A stretch of 64,000 nt of DNA, taken from the NCBI GenBank assembly GCA_034670405.1, contig JAXDDX010000012.1:4272001-4336000 (forward strand). Reading direction: 5' to 3'. The position numbers were made by a program, and so were the translations under genes. Each line of letters opens with the position of its first letter. The stretch's first letter is position 1. Below, piece by piece: positions 43,301 through 56,650 of the stretch. The stretch is from Hoplostethus atlanticus (taxonomy: Eukaryota > Chordata > Actinopteri > Trachichthyiformes > Trachichthyidae). The notes beneath the pieces are model-generated. The model ran no database searches. It was not told the origin of the DNA and saw nothing but the letters and a program-made list of their open reading frames with translations.

Positions 43301-44564
43301 TGAACTTTATCATAACCTGCAATCATTTAGGGCGGATCAACTCCTTTCCTCTTACATATATATTTAGTGAGTGAAAGCATATTGCCACGCAGAACTACCA
43401 CCCAATGTTTAGATGTGGCGGGTAACAAAAATACAATTCCCAGCATTCTTTTGGCTTCCTGCGCCCTCTGGCCTAGTTACTTGGATTGACCACCGCTGTC
43501 TCACAGCTGTGTCTTCACATTTGTGTCTTCCCTTTTTTTCCACCTATGCCTTCATCCCGTGTGTCTATCTATTTATAGTAACCACTCACCTATTTACCCG
43601 TCTCTGTATATTTTTTCATCCATCCATGCATCCATCCATCCACTCACCCACTTACCTGAGTACATATCTCAAACAAGCTAACAATTGTGTTTTTGTTAAC
43701 TATTATCACTACAAGATGATACAAATCCCAACACGTTTTTCCCTTCCCAACATGATTTACTGAACTGCAACCACTTAACACAGAAACCATGAACCTCTTA
43801 GCATGGGAACCCTTCCTACTTATTTCACCTCTGTCTGCTGGAACACATGTTGTTCATTAGGGCCACGGTCCAAGCTTTTGAGCACTGTGCATCGTTAGCC
43901 TTGTGGTCAGAGCGAAAAACAAAGACTGACTGATGTGCGAGAAGCTCAATGGAGGTAATTAAATGTTCGCCGATGTTCATGTTGTGCTGCTGTTGCCTCT
44001 AGACATCCAAACAGACACTGAGACTAAACAGAGCATGAAGTGGGGGTGTGAGAAAGACAGAGAGAAATAAAGAGAAAGGGGGAAAGATGAGAAGATGAGA
44101 AGATGTTAAAGAGAATGGTAGGGTTGGACCGATATAGGTATTTGAAGACAGATATGGTTGGATTGAAGCTGCCAATAACCGATAGCCAACATCTTTAAAA
44201 GTTTCCATTTTATACCAAAAAAATACAGAATTTTATTCTTGACAGGATGAGCATTTAGACCATGGGACACTAATACTCTCTATTGAAACCCGGACTAATG
44301 ACATTTTGCTCCATAAGGCAGGGTGACCCACCTCATCTATTCAATGGTGGTGGAAACTATGATACAGAGGATAGGCCTTTGATAGGCCTCAAAAACATTT
44401 TGAACAACTGAATATAATATACAAAGTTATACAAATGTTTTACAGACTGTTTTTATGCAGCTGTAGTCAGGGAGAATATATGGTGGAGGTGGACAACATG
44501 ACTGGCCGATACTTGAGATTTAAGAAAAGCCCAATAGCAGGTCTATCAGGCTGCTGTGACTTGC

Positions 44565-44601
<37 letters not shown>

Positions 44602-46318
44602 CGGAAAGAGAAGAGACAGCCAGTAAATGAGAATATGATGACAGACAGACATAGAGGCAGGCCAATTTAAGTCTACTTCCTCTGAATGTTTCCTTAGAGA
44701 AGAGCACAAGAACTGATTTGACACATTTCACTTGTGTGTCAGTCTTGGCATAGAAGAGAACTGAGCTTTCCAAAGTCAGCATATCTTGCTATACAAATCA
44801 TTAATATGAGTGAATGAGTGAATGAGTGTATGAGTGTATAAATGAATGAATGAATGAATGGGTGTATGAATGAATGAATGTATGAATGAATAGATGAATG
44901 AATGGATGGATGGATGAATGAATGAATGAATGAAATACGAAAAACAAGCGTTTCAGAAGAAATGAATGAGAGAAGCAGTTCACCGTAGCAGTCATGGAGC
45001 AGGGCAGTGCTGGATCATGTCTACAGGTTGTTGGTTCTAGATTTAAATAGCTGGAGAAAGAGGGGGGGGGGGTTTGAACACGCCCCTCACAAAGAAACTG
45101 TGGCTTCTGGCATATTTTCTGTCATAACACCCAGCTTTCTGTAATTCAGCAATTTGGCTAGCAGTTCACCAGCCCTTAAGTTAGGGTGGTTGGTGTGTCT
45201 TTGACCACTCACTATCCTATCCACTTTAAAGGAGTACATCCATGAGTCCCCGGTAGGTCACTCGCTCCAGTGCTCTGTGCTCCGTTCATACATTTTAAAA
45301 ATGAAATATCATTAACTCAATATAGCCGATGTAGCCATGTTTATTTTTGGAACTGTTTCACGTGAGCAACCATGTATTCATCCGCTGCACAGTGCTTTTT
45401 AGCTGTTCACAGTCTCCCATCCACCATTCACTTACTATGGAAACAGGGAAAGTAGTCCCTGGTAGTTAAAAACATTTTAAGTATTTTATTTTTCTATCAT
45501 ATTATCATATCATATCAAGTTCTCATTTTCTCACTTTTTGTTCCCATCAGTTGTCCAATTGGGGCGTAGTCCTACAGTCTAAGGGATCCCATTGTCCACA
45601 GCCAAGTGTTTCATCATACCAAGCCAACTTGAGTTGAATGAATTCAATTCTATTTGGTTATCCTTACATAAGTGGGTACTATTGGCCTTTGGTTTGCTGG
45701 TTTGGAGGGTGTACAGTACTGTGGTCAGGTGCTTCTGAGAGGACTGGAAAGTATTCCTAGGCATGACATGGAAATGGTTTATCCATTCTTTTCCCTTCAT
45801 TACTCACCACCATCTCAAAATGTCACTCAGATTTGGAAGATGAATTATGGAAAGATTAAGGTAACGTGGCATATATTGGAGAAAACTGGGGAGGACTGAG
45901 GGAAAAAAATACTACTTGCTTATGATCAACAATCAACAAGTTAGGGTTAGGGATGTGAAAATTAATACATTTAATTTTGTGTCTTAATATTTTTCAGAAA
46001 TCTGTCTCCAAATCTATCCAATGTGACAAAACCCAGTACTTAAAAGGCTCCAAGTGTTGCGACAAGTGTGGACCAGGTGAGTAATTAACACACCTATTAC
46101 ACAGACGCACACACGGCACAAGGAATCCTAGTTAAACACAGGAAAATAGTGTGACCATAGTGCGTATCTGGTGATTCTTTTAGTCAATGGAAGCATCGTA
46201 AAATAAAAATACATTTCCACATTCACAGAGATCTTGAACTAAAACAGGAAGGATGCTCAAAAAAGGAACAGCTTGGCTCAAAATGGCACAGACATGCACA
46301 CATGTGAATGCACAGACG

Positions 46319-46379
<61 letters not shown>

Positions 46380-49300
46380 ACACACACACGACATTTGACC
46401 CACTAGAGGTGCCCAACACTTTGACAGAGGAAAAGGGCTCTAATGTTTGCAATTTCCTTCCTCATTTGTCCTCTTCCATGCAGTCTTCAGTGTCTACTGT
46501 GATTAAGACACAGTCAACATGGGTTGTTATGTCAATCTCTCTCTCTGTCTCTCTCCCTCCACCATCAGGGTACCGTCTGTTTGCTGAGTGCTCTGATTCA
46601 AAGGAGACTAAATGTCGTAAATGTAATCGTGGTGAATACCAGCCTGGCTGGACTGAAGAGACACGCTGTCTGCTGCAGAAGATCTGTGACACAGGTCAGT
46701 ATCGGTGGCTGGAAGACTCTTTCTTAATCCTGTGTCCTCCATGACGCATTTGACGTAATATCTAATGGCCAAAGGATGAGTCCAAAACAAAAGAACACGA
46801 GAGGACAGAGGGCAGATAAGTTTACTTGCCAACCAAATGAATCCTGGGAAGCCCAAAGATTAATTGCGAGAATGACATCACATCCAAACAATGTTATAAT
46901 CTATAGTAAAGAGCCGGTTTGAACAGATGGGAAAATGAACAGCTGTGTGTCTAAATTAGTATACAGCCCATCTTAAACTGTAAGGATGTTTCTTTGTGCT
47001 CGCTTAGTATGGACTTGGCAATCTTGGTTTGATATTTAGCCTAAATGTGCTAGCAAGACTTTTCTATCGTTTATTTTTAAAATACAACGCCAGTTAAGCC
47101 TTTCTATACAAATGGAGGATATGTTTGACTATTTCAGATGGTTTTCATGTCCCATCTGAGATATTTAGGAGTGAATGCTCCTATCATCACTAACTGGGCT
47201 GTAGTTCCTGTTCATAATTTCACTAGAGGACCTTCTTCAATTCTCCAACTTGCTGTTACACCCAAAACATCATTCCTATCACTTATGTTTTAAGTTAAAA
47301 TGATTTTCTGACCCTGCAAACATTCCCTGGGATTAAGTCTCTATCTGTGTCAGTTTCATAGTTATGGCTAAAAAATGATAATTTGTCTAATGGCAGAAAT
47401 CCCAGATCTGGATCAGCCCCAAAATCTAATCAACTGTTTATTGGCCCAAGGCCTATCTGATGGCCATACTTCAAGTTTTTGAGATAGCCTGCTCACAGAC
47501 AGACAAAAAATCAAACTAACAGCAGCGAAAACATAAGCTTCCTGGAGGAGGTTATGTTTATGTTTGAAAGTGTGATCTTATATAAGCATTTTGTGACATT
47601 ATTTCTCTATGTCATAGATAACTCATACAGATGAAATATTAAGTCTCTGGAGTAGGTTTTCGATGCATTTTGGAGGCATCGGGAGCTATCGAGTACGTCC
47701 ATTTCAATACATAATTTCAGCCCCGGCAATGGATGAAACGCAGTTAACAGGGGTAGAAAGGTAGAAAGTCATTGTTAGTTGCTGGAGATGGGTAAAAATC
47801 ACCAGCACTATTCTTCAGGTTCATTTGGTCCTACCTGACCCTGACCTACCTTTGACCTCCAGGTAAGGGTTTCATGCAGAGGCCTGATAACCCTGTGGCA
47901 GAGGAGCCATGCCTCTGTCTGCCCCACGTCCAGTGCTCTCCCATCAACTGCGAATACTGTGAGAGGATACCGGTCTGCAAACCTGGATTTGGACTTGAGG
48001 CTGACCCTGGTGAGATACACTGACACACCTCATGTCCAAATGCTCCACTGCATAGTGTACTACCTGCTGATCAGTACGCTGGTCCCAGTGTAGTCAAGGT
48101 AAATATGGGGGCAGCAGTAGCATAGAGCAGTAGCTTAATCATCTTGTGAACCTGCTGGTGGGTTCTGACCCCCATGTTGAGAACCGATCCAAAGGTTAGA
48201 GAAGTCAGCTTGTGACGGCTGGTTCAAATTCCCAGACCAGCTGAGGAAAAACCCACACATTAACAAGCATGTACACATCTACAGTCCACCCCAGTGAGAG
48301 ATATCCAATAATTAATGTCTGTTCATTCCAGAGTCAACTAATGGAAGGAGGATCTGTGTGGCATGTAAGAAAGGCCTCTTCTCCCCCGACACCACTACCG
48401 AACCCTGCAAACAGTGGACCAAGTAAGTGTACACACTCACACAGTGTTTTTGCCTTGGTCTCTTTTGAGGTTCTGACAGGAAAACATAATTGGGCAGGCG
48501 TCCTCTCAGCCTAACCGCCAAGCAGCTGGTATGACTAATACACACACCACTTCCCATGGAACTCTGGACCAGACACCGGCCTCTACCGCTGGCTGGATCT
48601 GTGATGACGGTGGAGGCCGAGAGAGGGATGGACAGAAAGAAAGAGAGAGAGAGAGAGAGAGAGAAAAAAAAAGAGAAAAAAACATACATACACGCACATA
48701 CACAGAAATTGGTATGGGAAAGAGACAAGTAGAACTTCTGACCGTGTGTTGATGTGATTTTGTCCACTCCACCAGTTGCAAGGCCGAGGGCAGGAGTGAG
48801 AGGCAACCAGGCAGCGCTCAGGCCGATGCAGTGTGTGGACCACCTGTCTCTGGTAAGGCATGGAGACACTTACTACAGATACATTTCAACATTAACCAGC
48901 AGTATCATGTCATTATAATACCATCATACATAGCATGTAGCATACAACGCATCACTTCCTGTGCTCCAGAGGAAAGACCAACCTGGATCTGGGTGTTCAG
49001 AAAAGCAAATATAAAAGCTTTCATGAACTGGGTATAGGTTGAATCACTGTGTTATATCAATAGCAGATACAGAATAGCAAAATGGGTATTTATTTATATT
49101 TTATTACTACGTTAATATACAGTATGTATACATATATATTACAGATATTTAGAGACAAATACTTGGAGTGTAAATATCACAGTAAATGTTGACAAAACTC
49201 TGTCTTCAAGATGTACTAAATGGAAGATCTAAACTAAAAATAAAAGCATTTTCTTTGGTATACATCTATGACAGACAGTAGATGTAGAGTAGATTAGGAG

Positions 49301-52300
49301 AGCATGTTCTGAGCATGTACTCGGTGTTCCTGGCAGGTGCAGTGACCTCCTGGGTTGTAGTGTCCGTGCTGTCGGTCATCACCGTCCTCTCTCTCCTCAT
49401 CCTGCTCCTCTTCTGCTACAAGGACAAAATTAAATTACTCTCTGGTAGGTTACTGTCCTGCATTGGTCACTCCTGTAGTTTGACCACATTTAGGTTTTTT
49501 TATTCTTTACATGAGTTCATGATCATGATTGTTTATTGCAAGGTGTCATACATCATAGGTGCCTAGCCCACAAGGGTTTTGAAGACACAATAATATTTGA
49601 AATGAATATGTATACAAATTGAGTAGTTATAACTACTACTACTACTTTACTCCATACTACTACACTGTATAATACCATAAAATTTCCCTCAGATTTTTGC
49701 TTCATACACCTAGCATTAAATAACCATAACCAAATAAATAAATACGTTTTTACCAGCTTTCCAGAATATCTCAGGTTTCATTACATAAATATAATGTGTA
49801 ATATGTTCTTTCTCTGTATAGTGAATTTGCGATCCTGCGTCCAAAACTTGAAGAAGACCAGGATACAGCAGGTAAGGAAGAATTTAGGTTTAAACAAAAC
49901 AGAGAAAACATATTTACTTATTATTAAGATTGTATTAGATATGACATATTGTTGAATAAAGAAATAATAATAAATACAAGGTCTAATCAAGCAATGCTTT
50001 AGATTCAGACAAATATTGTTCTTACAACCCTACTCTCTTTCTCTGTCATCCCAGGAGACAGCCCCTCTCAATGATAGTGGAGAGGGAGGAGGGACAGGAG
50101 GAGAAAGAGGAGGCCCTGGGGGTCCCAACTGTACGCTATGTGAGACCACCAAACTCATCTGCCCGACCACCGAGCCCCCATGCACCTACCCCACCTCTGT
50201 CCCCAACGTCAAGGTCTCACTGCCGAACACGTCCCTCACCGGGGGAACGAGGGAGGAAGAAGGGATGAGGGGGAAGACAGGGATGGAGGAGGGGAGTGAA
50301 GGGTCTGGAGAGCCGGAGGAGGTGTCTGAAGAGGAGGAGGTTGTGAGTGTGTCTCCACTCTGGGCGGGCTCTTGTGTGTGTGTTGTGCCAGTCCGCGAGC
50401 CACTTGAGGTAGGGGAGAACGAGGACTGTAGCCAGGCTGTCAGCCCTGGGACTCTGGGAGCCTGCTTCTGTGGCGGGGGGGATGGAGAGAAGGATGGCGA
50501 TGAGCGGGGGAAAGAGGAGAAAGGTGAGAGTGAAAGGAGGGAGAACAATGAAGAAAAGGGCGATGGAGACCAAGAAAAGATGAGTTCATCCAAGAGTGAG
50601 ACAGGTGTTGCATCTCTCCTCTCTCTCTCTCCTCCTCTCCTGCACACCTCCCCTGTAACAACCCCATCCAGCCCACTTCGTGAACTCTGCGTGCCTTTGT
50701 CCCAGGCTCAGGCAAGGCCAGAGTTGAACCTTCACCTGACTGACAGGTCACATGTAAAGGAGGAGGAGCTATACAGACTGCCTAGCATAGGATGTGCCTC
50801 AACAGAAGAGACCACACCCACAATGACCTCCACGGTGACCTCATTCAACCCCTTGATGACCTCTTCATCTGTTGGAGATCTCTACCTGGACAAGCCCCCT
50901 GAGGCCTCCGAGGAGGAGCAGGGCCAAGGACTTTCCTTGAGAGACAGTGGGGGAAACAAGGTCTCATCTGGGGACTCAGAGCTGGAGTGTCCCCCTGAGA
51001 GCCTCCAGAGTCAGCTGGCTGAACCAGCTCATACCTCAGGTAGGTGAAAACTTAAAGCATAACTCCATGCATTTTCGACCTGGACTGTATTTCTGTACCT
51101 TTTTCATCATGATGTAGTCTGATCGAAAGTGCTTTACTGAAGAGCTACTTACATCTTGTATGCCTGTATGCTCTCCAATACAGTCCTACATGGCCAATGG
51201 GACCTAAATATCTCTGTAGTAAAGCAATGAAGAAGAGATTTTGGACAATTGATCAGATGGAAAATGATGGAAAAATAGGGTCCAGGTCAAAAGAGACAGA
51301 GGCATGCTTGTTATGCTAAGGCTTGAAGAATTCAAATACTCATTTTAGAGTCCCAGACAATGTTGTAATGGTGAAAGCACACAGTGTTTTGTCAAGCTTT
51401 TTGTGCAACACTTCTGAGCTCCCTCAGTACAATACATAGCTGCTGTGGAGCTGTAAATTGACCATGACCGTGACCCAAAGGAGGTTTCGGGGATATTTCC
51501 TCAAACTTTTGTCACAGCTGCTCTACAATGACAATGAAATTCTAATGCACAGCGGTTGTCCGCTTTTGGGCTCTTGGGTCATTACAAATTCTGTGGAACC
51601 ACAATTGTGTTTTTCAAGGGACTTCAGTGTTATGAGTTTGTGTAGGCAGTCACCACTTTTACTATCTTGCCACATCATACAACAGCGTCACATGGTTGAA
51701 TTGTTCTCTCCCGCCAAGAGTAAAATCTGTGGCAGAGTTTTACTTCACATATTCTGCCTCACACATTGAGTGGTCATGGTTAGTTATTGCAGCAGTATTA
51801 TCAGAATAGTCTGATCGGGACAGTGGTTAGCTGGGACCGGGGTATTATTAGGTGAACATTCTCAACAAAACTTGTAACAGAGAGGTTGGGTTTCAGCATA
51901 AGATAGCTTGTGTGGTGGTTTCCAAGAAATATATTTTATTAAAGCCATATTGGTCAGTTGGACGTTGAATTTTTAAGGACCACACACACAGAGCAGGAAT
52001 AAGATATGCGTGTGTACATTGTGTGATGAGCCAGTGATTACAACCAATAGAACCACACTCCAAAGAATGTGTGTGAGTGTGTGTGTGTGCCAGGGTGAAC
52101 TATGCCATTGACAATGCTCCTGTTTACCCAGAGTTCCATAGGGTTGCGCAAAGTGACCACAGCTCTTATTGAAGCAAGATGTGTGCAGCTTGAGTAATAC
52201 TTTTATAATCTCTCATATAACAAACACTCGCTTGCGTGCACACACACACGCAAACTTGTGAAGACTTCTTCTGACTCTAGCTGATGACGGGGTACTTCAA

Positions 52301-54368
52301 TTACACCCTTTCTCCATGGAAATAAACACCGCTTCCCATCATGCAGTAATGGCAGGTCATTAACTGGACTTCCCGCTCATGCCATATAAAGGTCAAGCTG
52401 GGGTCAGAGGTGTCACCTGCTCAATGAAATGACAACATGGCAAGGGGAGAAAAAATGTGTACGTGTGGTATTTATCACACCATTAATATCATGAGATGTA
52501 ATAGATCATTAAAAAAGAGCTATCATAACATGGACAATTACAATTTGGAGGAGAGGGATGACCCAAGAGTTGAGCTCTACCACCCACAGAAAGGTTTAGC
52601 CTCTGGCCCCTAAAGCCAGGCTTGTTTCTGTTCAGCACTAGTAATGCATTAATTGGTGACATTCAAGGGCCCCTACCATAGACTTAACCTATAATAATGT
52701 AAACCAGCAGTAGTAACTATAATAGTAATATAAAATATAATAGTAAATTTCACCTGTATAACATTTCTCAAAAAAGAGTTACAAAGAGCGTCATACACAA
52801 AAATCAGTATTACACTAGAAGGCACTCGGTAGAGCACAAACCTCAACCAATTCTCCAATTTGGAAAGCTGTACCTGTGCGTCAGATTTCAGCCAAATCTG
52901 CTTCTAAGTTTTTGTGATATCTTGCTAACAAACAGACAACCACTCAAATAAATAGGGGTGAAAACATAACCTCTCTCCAACTTCATTGGCAGAGGTAATA
53001 AACACTAACAAGATAGACAATTAAAATGACAGACATGACATGAACTAAGGGCTACACACTAATAAAACTGGAAAATACAACAGGAATAAAATAGATAAAT
53101 ATAAAGCACTTAAAGGCTTGTCTTATATATTTAAAAAACGTTTTGAAAGATGAGTGTTGGAGTTAAGTGTTGCAAAGCCAGGAGGGGCCTGGACAGCAAG
53201 AGCGTAAAGTCAGTGCTTTATATACACAATAGAGACGGCTGCACTTCCCCCTATTTATCTGCTCGTTGAGATTTTGCACTCATGTCTTTGAAGTAAATGC
53301 TGCATTTAGTTTAAAAACCCTGTGGGTCGGTATTCTGTTGTTGGGAATCTAGAAAAATCAGCTTGTTATTAAGAAAGGGATAAACAGAAGAATCCAAACA
53401 GATTCCATAGAGCTTTGTTTTCAAAGTTGTGGTGAAGTGACATATTTTCAAGCTAGACTCCTCAGACTGATATTCCGGGAAAGGCTCTCAGATGGAGAAC
53501 GCAGACACAGTGTATGTGTGTGTGTGCGTGTGTGCAAATGAGTGAGTGAGTGCGTGTATGCCTCTGTGTGTATGCTTATGTAAGTGTGTGCATATGTGTG
53601 TGTGTGCACTCATATACATGTGAGTGTGTAGGTGTAAAAGTGTCTGCTAACTTGTCTGCTTACTGGAGTTACCCTGAGTTTGTGTGTATGTGTGCATGTG
53701 CATGTCTTTGTGTGTGTATGTGTGAAAAATGGGGCATGAGCTGTGAGTCACGGAGGGTCTGCTTGGTCTGTAGGCTGGAAAGTCAGACATCAGGCTGGAT
53801 AAATAGGAACCAGAGGCTTAATGTGTTGAAAGACGTCTTACAGGCGGAAACAACTATAGATTTTCTCATTCATCTGGTTGGACTCCACTCAATAAATATC
53901 CTTACAACGATGTGAACAGTGAACATGGAAATCAGTACCTCAACAGCAGTTGAGCTCAATGTAAACATTAGGGTTATCAAGAAAGTTTGGATAAGCCATG
54001 GAAAGATGGGTGAGCTACTTTTGAGAAGAATGTTACTGAACAGAGGTTTTACAAATGGTAGAACAGCACTTTAGGTTTAGTGTTTAGGTTTAGTGTTATG
54101 TATTATCCCATGTCAGTACAACCTGAAACCCTTGACAAATGGCAACTTTTCAGAGGTCTTAACTTTCTCACGCTAAAAACTGCTAGGCACTCTGAAACAA
54201 ATAAGGCTGAAGGATATGGTGGTCAACACAGCCGTGGCCAACACCAGAGAAACTACCACTGGGGCCTCTCTGTGGTCATTCTGCATGGTCATTACACCCA
54301 CTGTCCATTTATCATTTGAGGTTAGCCAAGATTTAGGTCCTCTTCTCCTACGTCATGAATAGGGGAAG

Positions 54369-54414
<46 letters not shown>

Positions 54415-54964
54415 AGGCTTTCTGCACATTTCACAATAAGGTGTCATTCATGTTCCTATACCAGTTACTAGAGATATTTTAGATATTTCTTTTGTCATAA
54501 CCCTATAACTATTATCATTTGCTCCAGCAAACCAAAGCTTTAATCATACTAGAACATTTGGCACGAGAGGTATTTTTATCCACTTGTGAGAAAATCCATC
54601 TTGAAGATGTAAACAGTCCTAATTGAATGTTCAAACATGATCAATAAACAGTCCCCCGCCCCCTGTGTCTCTCCATTCAGGTCAGGTGTCAGGCAACCAC
54701 AACACCACCTTCATCTCAAGCGGTCAAGTGATGAACTTCAGTGGTGATGTCATTGTCGTCTATGTCAGCCAGACGTCGCTAGGCAACGAAGGGTCTGGGC
54801 TGGATGATGCCTTTGGAAGCCCCGTCCAGGAACAGGCCAATGAGACAGCTCCGTTGTTCCAGAGGAGCCTGCTGACTCCAGGGGACTCCATTACCCACAA
54901 CCCATCACAAGATGGCACCCTACCAGTTCAGGAAGTGATGGATGAGTGGCCACTGGGGAAGTGA
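40247..54964 (+). CDS. tnfrsf11a: TNFRSF11A / RANK, receptor activator of NF-kB
   Basis: RANK is the type I membrane receptor for RANKL (TNFSF11); it recruits TRAF adaptors to drive NF-kB signalling and osteoclast formation. Coding exons: 40247-40321, 45998-46076, 46569-46694, 47863-48009, 48332-48422, 48776-48852, 49337-49444, 49822-49871, 50055-51039, 54681-54964; all phases join, giving 673 residues (human 616). Residues 1-25 are a signal peptide; about 34-195 are cysteine-rich TNFR repeats ([11 protein letters not shown] matches human closely); about 204-226 is the membrane span. The tail keeps [13 protein letters not shown] (PxExxE TRAF6-type motif, P367), [13 protein letters not shown], the IVVY motif at 604-607, and two PVQE TRAF2-type sites (627-630 and 661-664). 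The middle of the tail is diverged and Glu/Gly/Lys-rich. Position just after relch, as in human, supports orthology. Confidence 0.95.
40830..40900. mobile_element. hAT-Charlie-like terminal fragment
   Basis: AGGTTCCCAAAGTGGGGTGC followed by GGGGACCCCCAGGGGTCC resembles the terminal part of Charlie-type hAT elements (CAGNGGTTCCCAAA). The first bases and a matching right end were not found, so it is a fragment with uncertain limits. Confidence 0.45.
44806..44935. repeat. (GAAT)n tetranucleotide repeat
   Basis: About 130 bp of GAAT/TGAA units with GTAT and GGAT variants in tnfrsf11a intron 1. Confidence 0.9.
46320..46388. repeat. (CA)n microsatellite in tnfrsf11a intron 2
   Basis: About 34 CA units with a single TA interruption near 46375. 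Confidence 0.95.
48105..48262 (+). repeat. tRNA-derived SINE fragment
   Basis: Contains AGGTTAGAGAAGTCAGCTTG and GGCTGGTTCAAATTCCCAGA: an A-box-like and a B-box-like (GGTTCAAATTC) block at tRNA-like spacing. This resembles the tRNA heads of SINEs common in fish. It lies in the intron before exon 48332-48422. Boundaries are approximate. Confidence 0.5.
49337..49444 (+). other. tnfrsf11a: tnfrsf11a transmembrane exon
   Basis: Encodes the single membrane span, about residues 204-226, rich in Val/Leu/Ile and ending LLLFCYKDK. The Lys/Asp stop-transfer residues set the cytoplasmic side. The next exon (49822-49871) is a short 50-bp juxtamembrane exon. Confidence 0.9.
50055..51039 (+). other. tnfrsf11a: tnfrsf11a large cytoplasmic exon
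   Basis: 985-bp exon encoding residues about 252-579. The first half is Gly/Glu/Arg-rich, then comes the conserved [14 protein letters not shown] block, then a Lys/Glu-rich low-complexity stretch and a Ser/Thr/Pro-rich region. Other PxExxE-like matches are PEEVSE (about 338) and PPEASE. Only the PLEVGE block is clearly conserved with mammals. Confidence 0.9.
51051..51320. mobile_element. MITE just after the tnfrsf11a exon 9 donor, about 270 bp
   Basis: The left end CTTAAAGCATAAC...CATGC and right end GCATG...GTTATGCTAAG are inverted, with a second paired block GACCTGGAC versus GTCCAGGTC further in. It starts 11 bases after the exon 50055-51039 donor. No coding content; superfamily not assigned. 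Confidence 0.6.
51321..54680. other. Rest of tnfrsf11a intron 9
   Basis: Mostly AT-rich intron with scattered GT-rich stretches near 53510-53725 and a (GT)n at 54371-54413. No exon, RNA gene or clear mobile element was recognised. Confidence 0.6.
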
Positions 54965-56650
54965 GAAGTAATCAATGGTTGCGTTTAATTTGTCTAAAAA
55001 TGGGACAGGTTTCCTTACCCATAACAACTTCTCCAGAAGGTGGTGGAATAACAGCTGCACTTCTTTCCAGCCCAGCCTTCAGCTCCCTATTGTCATCCCT
55101 AATCATTAGTTAGAAACTACAAACTTGACCTGTGATCAATGTTTGTGGGCTACTTCACCTTACACCTGTTGACTCTGTGTGAAAAGAAAATTCTACATTC
55201 TACATCCATACATTCTACATTCCTACCATACCAGTTTTCCTTTAACCATTCCCATAATTATTTTGCCAGAGAAGCCGAGGAAAACATGTAAAGGAAGACT
55301 TGTAGATGATATGAATTTGACCAATTAGGCGAGAGGAGAACCTTTAGGGAATTGAAGCTATGAACATCAACTTCTATTAAATCCTTGGACACTTAACCAA
55401 GTAGTACCTAATCCCTGTACCTTGTCCCATTTCCCTAAACAAAAACATTAGTCACTAAACCTTGCCTCAGCCATCTCTCTAAGTGCCTTTTTTCATTTTC
55501 CAGCGGAAAGTTGAAGGCTTTTTTTATGGAAACTCCCTTGATTCCAGACACTGATGGGGAATTTTGTTGGGGATTGGACATGGAAATACAATTTAGACTG
55601 AAAACCTGGAATGTTTTTATCATTGTGTGGAAGTTGTGGTTGGGCTTCAACACTGTAGTTACTACATTCAGTAAACCGGACAGGTAAAACCTGTAAAGCA
55701 GGATGAAGATGGTGGCTTCTTGGACATGCACAGAATTTTTGATGGTTTCTAAGTAAAAGTGGATGTTGACATTTGGATGATTTAAAGAGTTTCATTGCAA
55801 AACAAAATGTCCACCATGTGGAAACATTTACTCTGCCATGAAAGTAAATATTATGGAAAACATTTAACCTAGCTATATTAAGACTTTAACCTGCTAAATG
55901 CTAACAATTTTGTGGATGGAATCATCACAATTTGTAGAAATCGTAGCGATCAATTTCAGGTTTTTCTCAATTAAATATAGTGCTTTTGAACTAGGTTGCA
56001 TCCGTGTTTATGCAGATGTTCCATTTCTTCTTTTGTTATTTTTTTCTTTTGGTTTCTGGGGACTTAGAAAAGCTGTTTTACAGTAACGAGACACATCCAA
56101 TTTTGGTACGATGCCTGTTTATCCTTTATCTAGAATTTTTATTTTCTTCTTATTGCGCCACAAGTGCAGTTTGTTTCTAAGAAAAAATGCTATGCATTTG
56201 TTAAGCTATATTATTACTGGTTTGTTTTGTTTCAATAAGTTTTTTAACGTGCAAGCCTTAATGAAGAAAAGTAAAATGTCAGCCTGTTTATTATATTTTG
56301 TTTAAAATAATTTTACAAAGTAAATTGTGAATTATGTTTTATTTCAGAAGATACATATGTGATCAATGTTTATATATATTTCAAAAGGAAAAAATTGTGA
56401 TATATTTGTGAAACCAGAAAGAATATTTCCCTTGTGTTTCCTCGTTTGATTTGAGAAGTGGTTTTGTTAAGTGGCGCCATTAATGGCAGGCAAACGCACA
56501 CATTAAAGGAGTTAAAAGGGACTGTTCTACAAATACAACCTCGCCATGTGTATGCAGCCTCACATTAATTATGTACATATCAAACTAAATCATTGCAACG
56601 AATGACTGAAAGACTTTTGATTGAAATTAAATATGTTTTGCATTGAATCC
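54965..56650 (+). other. tnfrsf11a: tnfrsf11a 3' UTR
   Basis: AT-rich sequence from the TGA (54962-54964) to a poly(A) signal variant ATTAAA at 56626-56631, followed by GT/T-rich sequence (GGCTGTCTTCC, CTGTGGTTTCTT). Many ATTTA-like motifs occur, consistent with an unstable signalling-receptor mRNA. The end is inferred. Confidence 0.55.

Larger units (their letters stand above)
40322..45997. other. tnfrsf11a intron 1
   Basis: 5.7 kb intron. It carries an hAT/Charlie-like fragment near 40830-40900, and several tetranucleotide repeats: CATC at 41999-42027 and 43616-43640, CAGA at about 42130-42147, AGAC at 44566-44600 and GAAT at 44806-44935. I see no exon or RNA gene; the open frames, up to 158 codons at 41620-42096, show no domain and no splice support. 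Confidence 0.65.

Noticed and set aside
48312-48869. 185-codon minus-strand frame
   Set aside because: It overlaps two real tnfrsf11a exons on the opposite strand plus a GA repeat; an antisense shadow.
50016-51047. 343-codon frame as a stand-alone gene
   Set aside because: It is the tnfrsf11a exon 50055-51039 read through its acceptor and donor; the leading Met is intronic.
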